A stretch of DNA of 64,000 nucleotides, taken from positions 124,001 to 188,000 of the forward strand of contig NZ_MDEN01000064.1 of NCBI RefSeq assembly GCF_001705435.1, given 5' to 3'. The notes under the pieces are model-generated. The model worked only from the letters and a program-made list of their open reading frames with translations, had not been told where the DNA came from and did no database searches. This document shows, in pieces, positions 62,612-64,000 of this stretch. The first letter of the stretch is position 1. Each line of letters begins with the position of its first letter. This DNA comes from Pseudomonas graminis (GTDB lineage Bacteria > Pseudomonadota > Gammaproteobacteria > Pseudomonadales > Pseudomonadaceae). Made by a program: the position numbers and the translations under genes.

Positions 62612-64000
62612 ATGACCATGCTCAAAGATCCCTCGACCAAGTACCGCGCCTTTCCTGTCATCGACCTGCCTGACCGCACCTGGCCTTCCAAGACCATCAC
62701 TGCGGCGCCGATCTGGTGCAGTTCCGACTTGCGTGACGGTAACCAGTCGCTGATCGAGCCCATGGATGCGGTCAAAAAGCTGCGTTTCTGGAAGACCCTC
62801 GTTCAAGTCGGCGTGAAGGAAATCGAAGCCTCCTTCCCTTCCGCGTCGCAAACCGATTTCGACTTTGTGCGCACGCTCATCGAAGACGGCCACATCCCCG
62901 ACGACACCACGATTCAGGTGCTGACCCAGGCCCGCGAAGACCTCATCGCACGGACGTTCGAATCCCTGCGCGGCGCCAAAAAAGCCATCGTCCACCTGTA
63001 CAACGCCACCTGCCCGTCTTTCCGCCGCATCGTCTTCAACCAAGACAAAGCCGGCGTTAAAGCCATCGCCGTGAATGCCGCTCAGCTGTTCGTCAAATAC
63101 GCCGCCCTGCAGCCAGAAACCCAATGGCAGTTCGAGTACTCGCCTGAAACCTTCAGCGCCACCGAGCTGGAGTTCGCCAAGGAAGTCTGCGACGCCGTGA
63201 TCGAAGTGTGGAACGCGACGCCGCAGAACAAGGTGATCCTCAATCTGCCGGCAACCGTCGAAGTCGCCACCCCGAACATCTACGCCGACCAGATCGAATG
63301 GTTCTGCCGCAACATTTCACGCCGTGACAGCGTGATCATCAGCCTGCATACCCACAACGACCGAGGCACCGGCGTGGCGGCGACCGAGCTGGGCCTGATG
63401 GCCGGCGCGGATCGCGTTGAAGGCTGCCTGTTCGGCAACGGCGAGCGCACCGGCAACGTCGACCTGGTGACGGTCGCGCTGAACATGTACACCCAGGGCC
63501 TGAATCCACAGTTGGACTTTTCCGACATCGACGGCGTGCGCAAGGTCGTCGAGGAGTGCAACCAGATTCCCGTGCACCCGCGTCACCCGTATGTCGGCGA
63601 CCTGGTGCATACCGCGTTCTCCGGCTCCCACCAGGATGCGATCCGCAAGGGCCTCACCCAGCAGAAAGAACGCACGATGTGGGAAGTGCCGTACTTGCCA
63701 ATCGACCCGGCCGACATTGGCCGCAGCTACGAGGCGGTGATCCGCGTCAACAGCCAGTCGGGCAAGGGCGGGATCACTTACCTGCTGGAACAGGAATACG
63801 GTATTTCCCTGCCGCGTCGCATGCAGATCGAGTTCAGCCAAGTGGTTCAGGGCGAGACCGATCGACTGGGCCTTGAGATGACCGCTCAGCAGATCTACTC
63901 GCTGTTCAAGCGTGAATACCTGCAGGCCAACAAGCCGTACGCGCTGGTCAGCCATCGTCTGCAAGAAGAAAACGGCAACAGCGCAGTCGAAGTGGTCGTG
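62612..64000 (+). CDS. leuA: 2-isopropylmalate synthase, 3' end cut by the window edge
   Basis: First committed step of leucine synthesis (acetyl-CoA + 2-ketoisovalerate). The frame stays open to the right edge (463 codons); the family is about 555 residues, so the LeuA dimer/regulatory domain is incomplete. Start ATG at 62612 follows AAGGA: MTMLKDPSTKYRAFPVIDLP, the Pseudomonas type-II (long) form. Metal and catalytic residues are in WCSSDLRDGNQSLIEPMD and SLHTHNDRGTGVAATELG. Leucine feedback is expected from the C-terminal domain. Confidence 0.95.
   Translation, partial: MTMLKDPSTKYRAFPVIDLPDRTWPSKTITAAPIWCSSDLRDGNQSLIEPMDAVKKLRFWKTLVQVGVKEIEASFPSASQTDFDFVRTLIEDGHIPDDTTIQVLTQAREDLIARTFESLRGAKKAIVHLYNATCPSFRRIVFNQDKAGVKAIAVNAAQLFVKYAALQPETQWQFEYSPETFSATELEFAKEVCDAVIEVWNATPQNKVILNLPATVEVATPNIYADQIEWFCRNISRRDSVIISLHTHNDRGTGVAATELGLMAGADRVEGCLFGNGERTGNVDLVTVALNMYTQGLNPQLDFSDIDGVRKVVEECNQIPVHPRHPYVGDLVHTAFSGSHQDAIRKGLTQQKERTMWEVPYLPIDPADIGRSYEAVIRVNSQSGKGGITYLLEQEYGISLPRRMQIEFSQVVQGETDRLGLEMTAQQIYSLFKREYLQANKPYALVSHRLQEENGNSAVEVVV

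Overview
The window is a chromosomal segment of a Pseudomonas species, probably of the P. fluorescens/P. syringae/P. putida side of the genus rather than P. aeruginosa. Reasons: a complete wsp surface-sensing operon, a DUF3509 protein (a family I know only from Pseudomonas), REP elements built on GTAGGACCGGCTTTAGCCGG, high GC with matching codon use, and a backbone gene order that, as I recall it, follows the PA3698-PA3792 region of P. aeruginosa PAO1 (wsp, recJ, thrC-hom-dsbC-xerD, rplS-trmD-rimM-rpsP, ffh, purT, purL, mltF, tadA, guaBA, xseA, leuA). No tRNA, rRNA, CRISPR array, insertion sequence or prophage was seen.

Layout. 1-4054: lipoprotein (cut by the window edge), TetR regulator, lysS and prfB; prfB carries the classical autoregulatory +1 frameshift. 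4214-12801: the seven-gene wsp chemosensory operon on the minus strand in the order wspA-B-C-D-E-F-R, with stop/start overlaps; it converts surface contact into cyclic-di-GMP through WspR. 13146-19451: a YebE-like DUF533 protein, a ydcSTUV-type ABC importer, and an Old Yellow Enzyme. 19539-19706: a REP cluster. 19717-23658: recJ, yaeQ, a TIGR02285-type periplasmic protein, and a DUF3509 gene followed by a structured, terminator-capped RNA candidate. 23811-26021: a BvgS-like double-Venus-flytrap receptor with a PAS domain but no kinase. 26119-30912: threonine synthesis (thrC, hom), dsbC, xerD. 31041-34607: ribosome and tRNA-modification operon rpsP-rimM-trmD-rplS, then ffh. 34899-43128: CcsA-like and CorB/CNNM-like membrane proteins, an MHS-family transporter, purT, a DUF1289/gamma-carbonic-anhydrase pair, two Nudix hydrolases, an L,D-transpeptidase and a NIF3-like protein. 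43135-50597: purL, mltF, tadA and a Tat-exported multicopper oxidase.

50700-55680 looks like an accessory insertion between the multicopper oxidase and guaA, which I remember as neighbours in PAO1. It holds a 977-residue dermonecrotic/membrane-targeted-effector-type toxin, a small lipoprotein and a beta-lactamase-fold serine hydrolase that seems to lack its N-terminus; the last two are visibly less GC-rich than the backbone. The toxin is the least explained object here. Its C-terminus carries a GESHAG...YMEH...GNSHA motif series that resembles the EreA/ChaN/TIKI fold, followed by about 70 residues with an SH2-like hydrophobic pattern that lacks the phosphotyrosine-binding arginine. The backbone then resumes with guaA-guaB, a zinc-ribbon protein, xseA, an M23 peptidase, a second REP pair, a possible leucine-containing leader ORF, and leuA running off the right edge.

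Backbone functions cluster around purine synthesis (purT, purL, guaB, guaA), translation (lysS, prfB, rpsP operon, tadA) and cell-envelope maintenance (mltF, M23 peptidase, L,D-transpeptidase, dsbC). Starts were chosen from Shine-Dalgarno sequences, operon overlaps and remembered family N-termini; no database search was possible.
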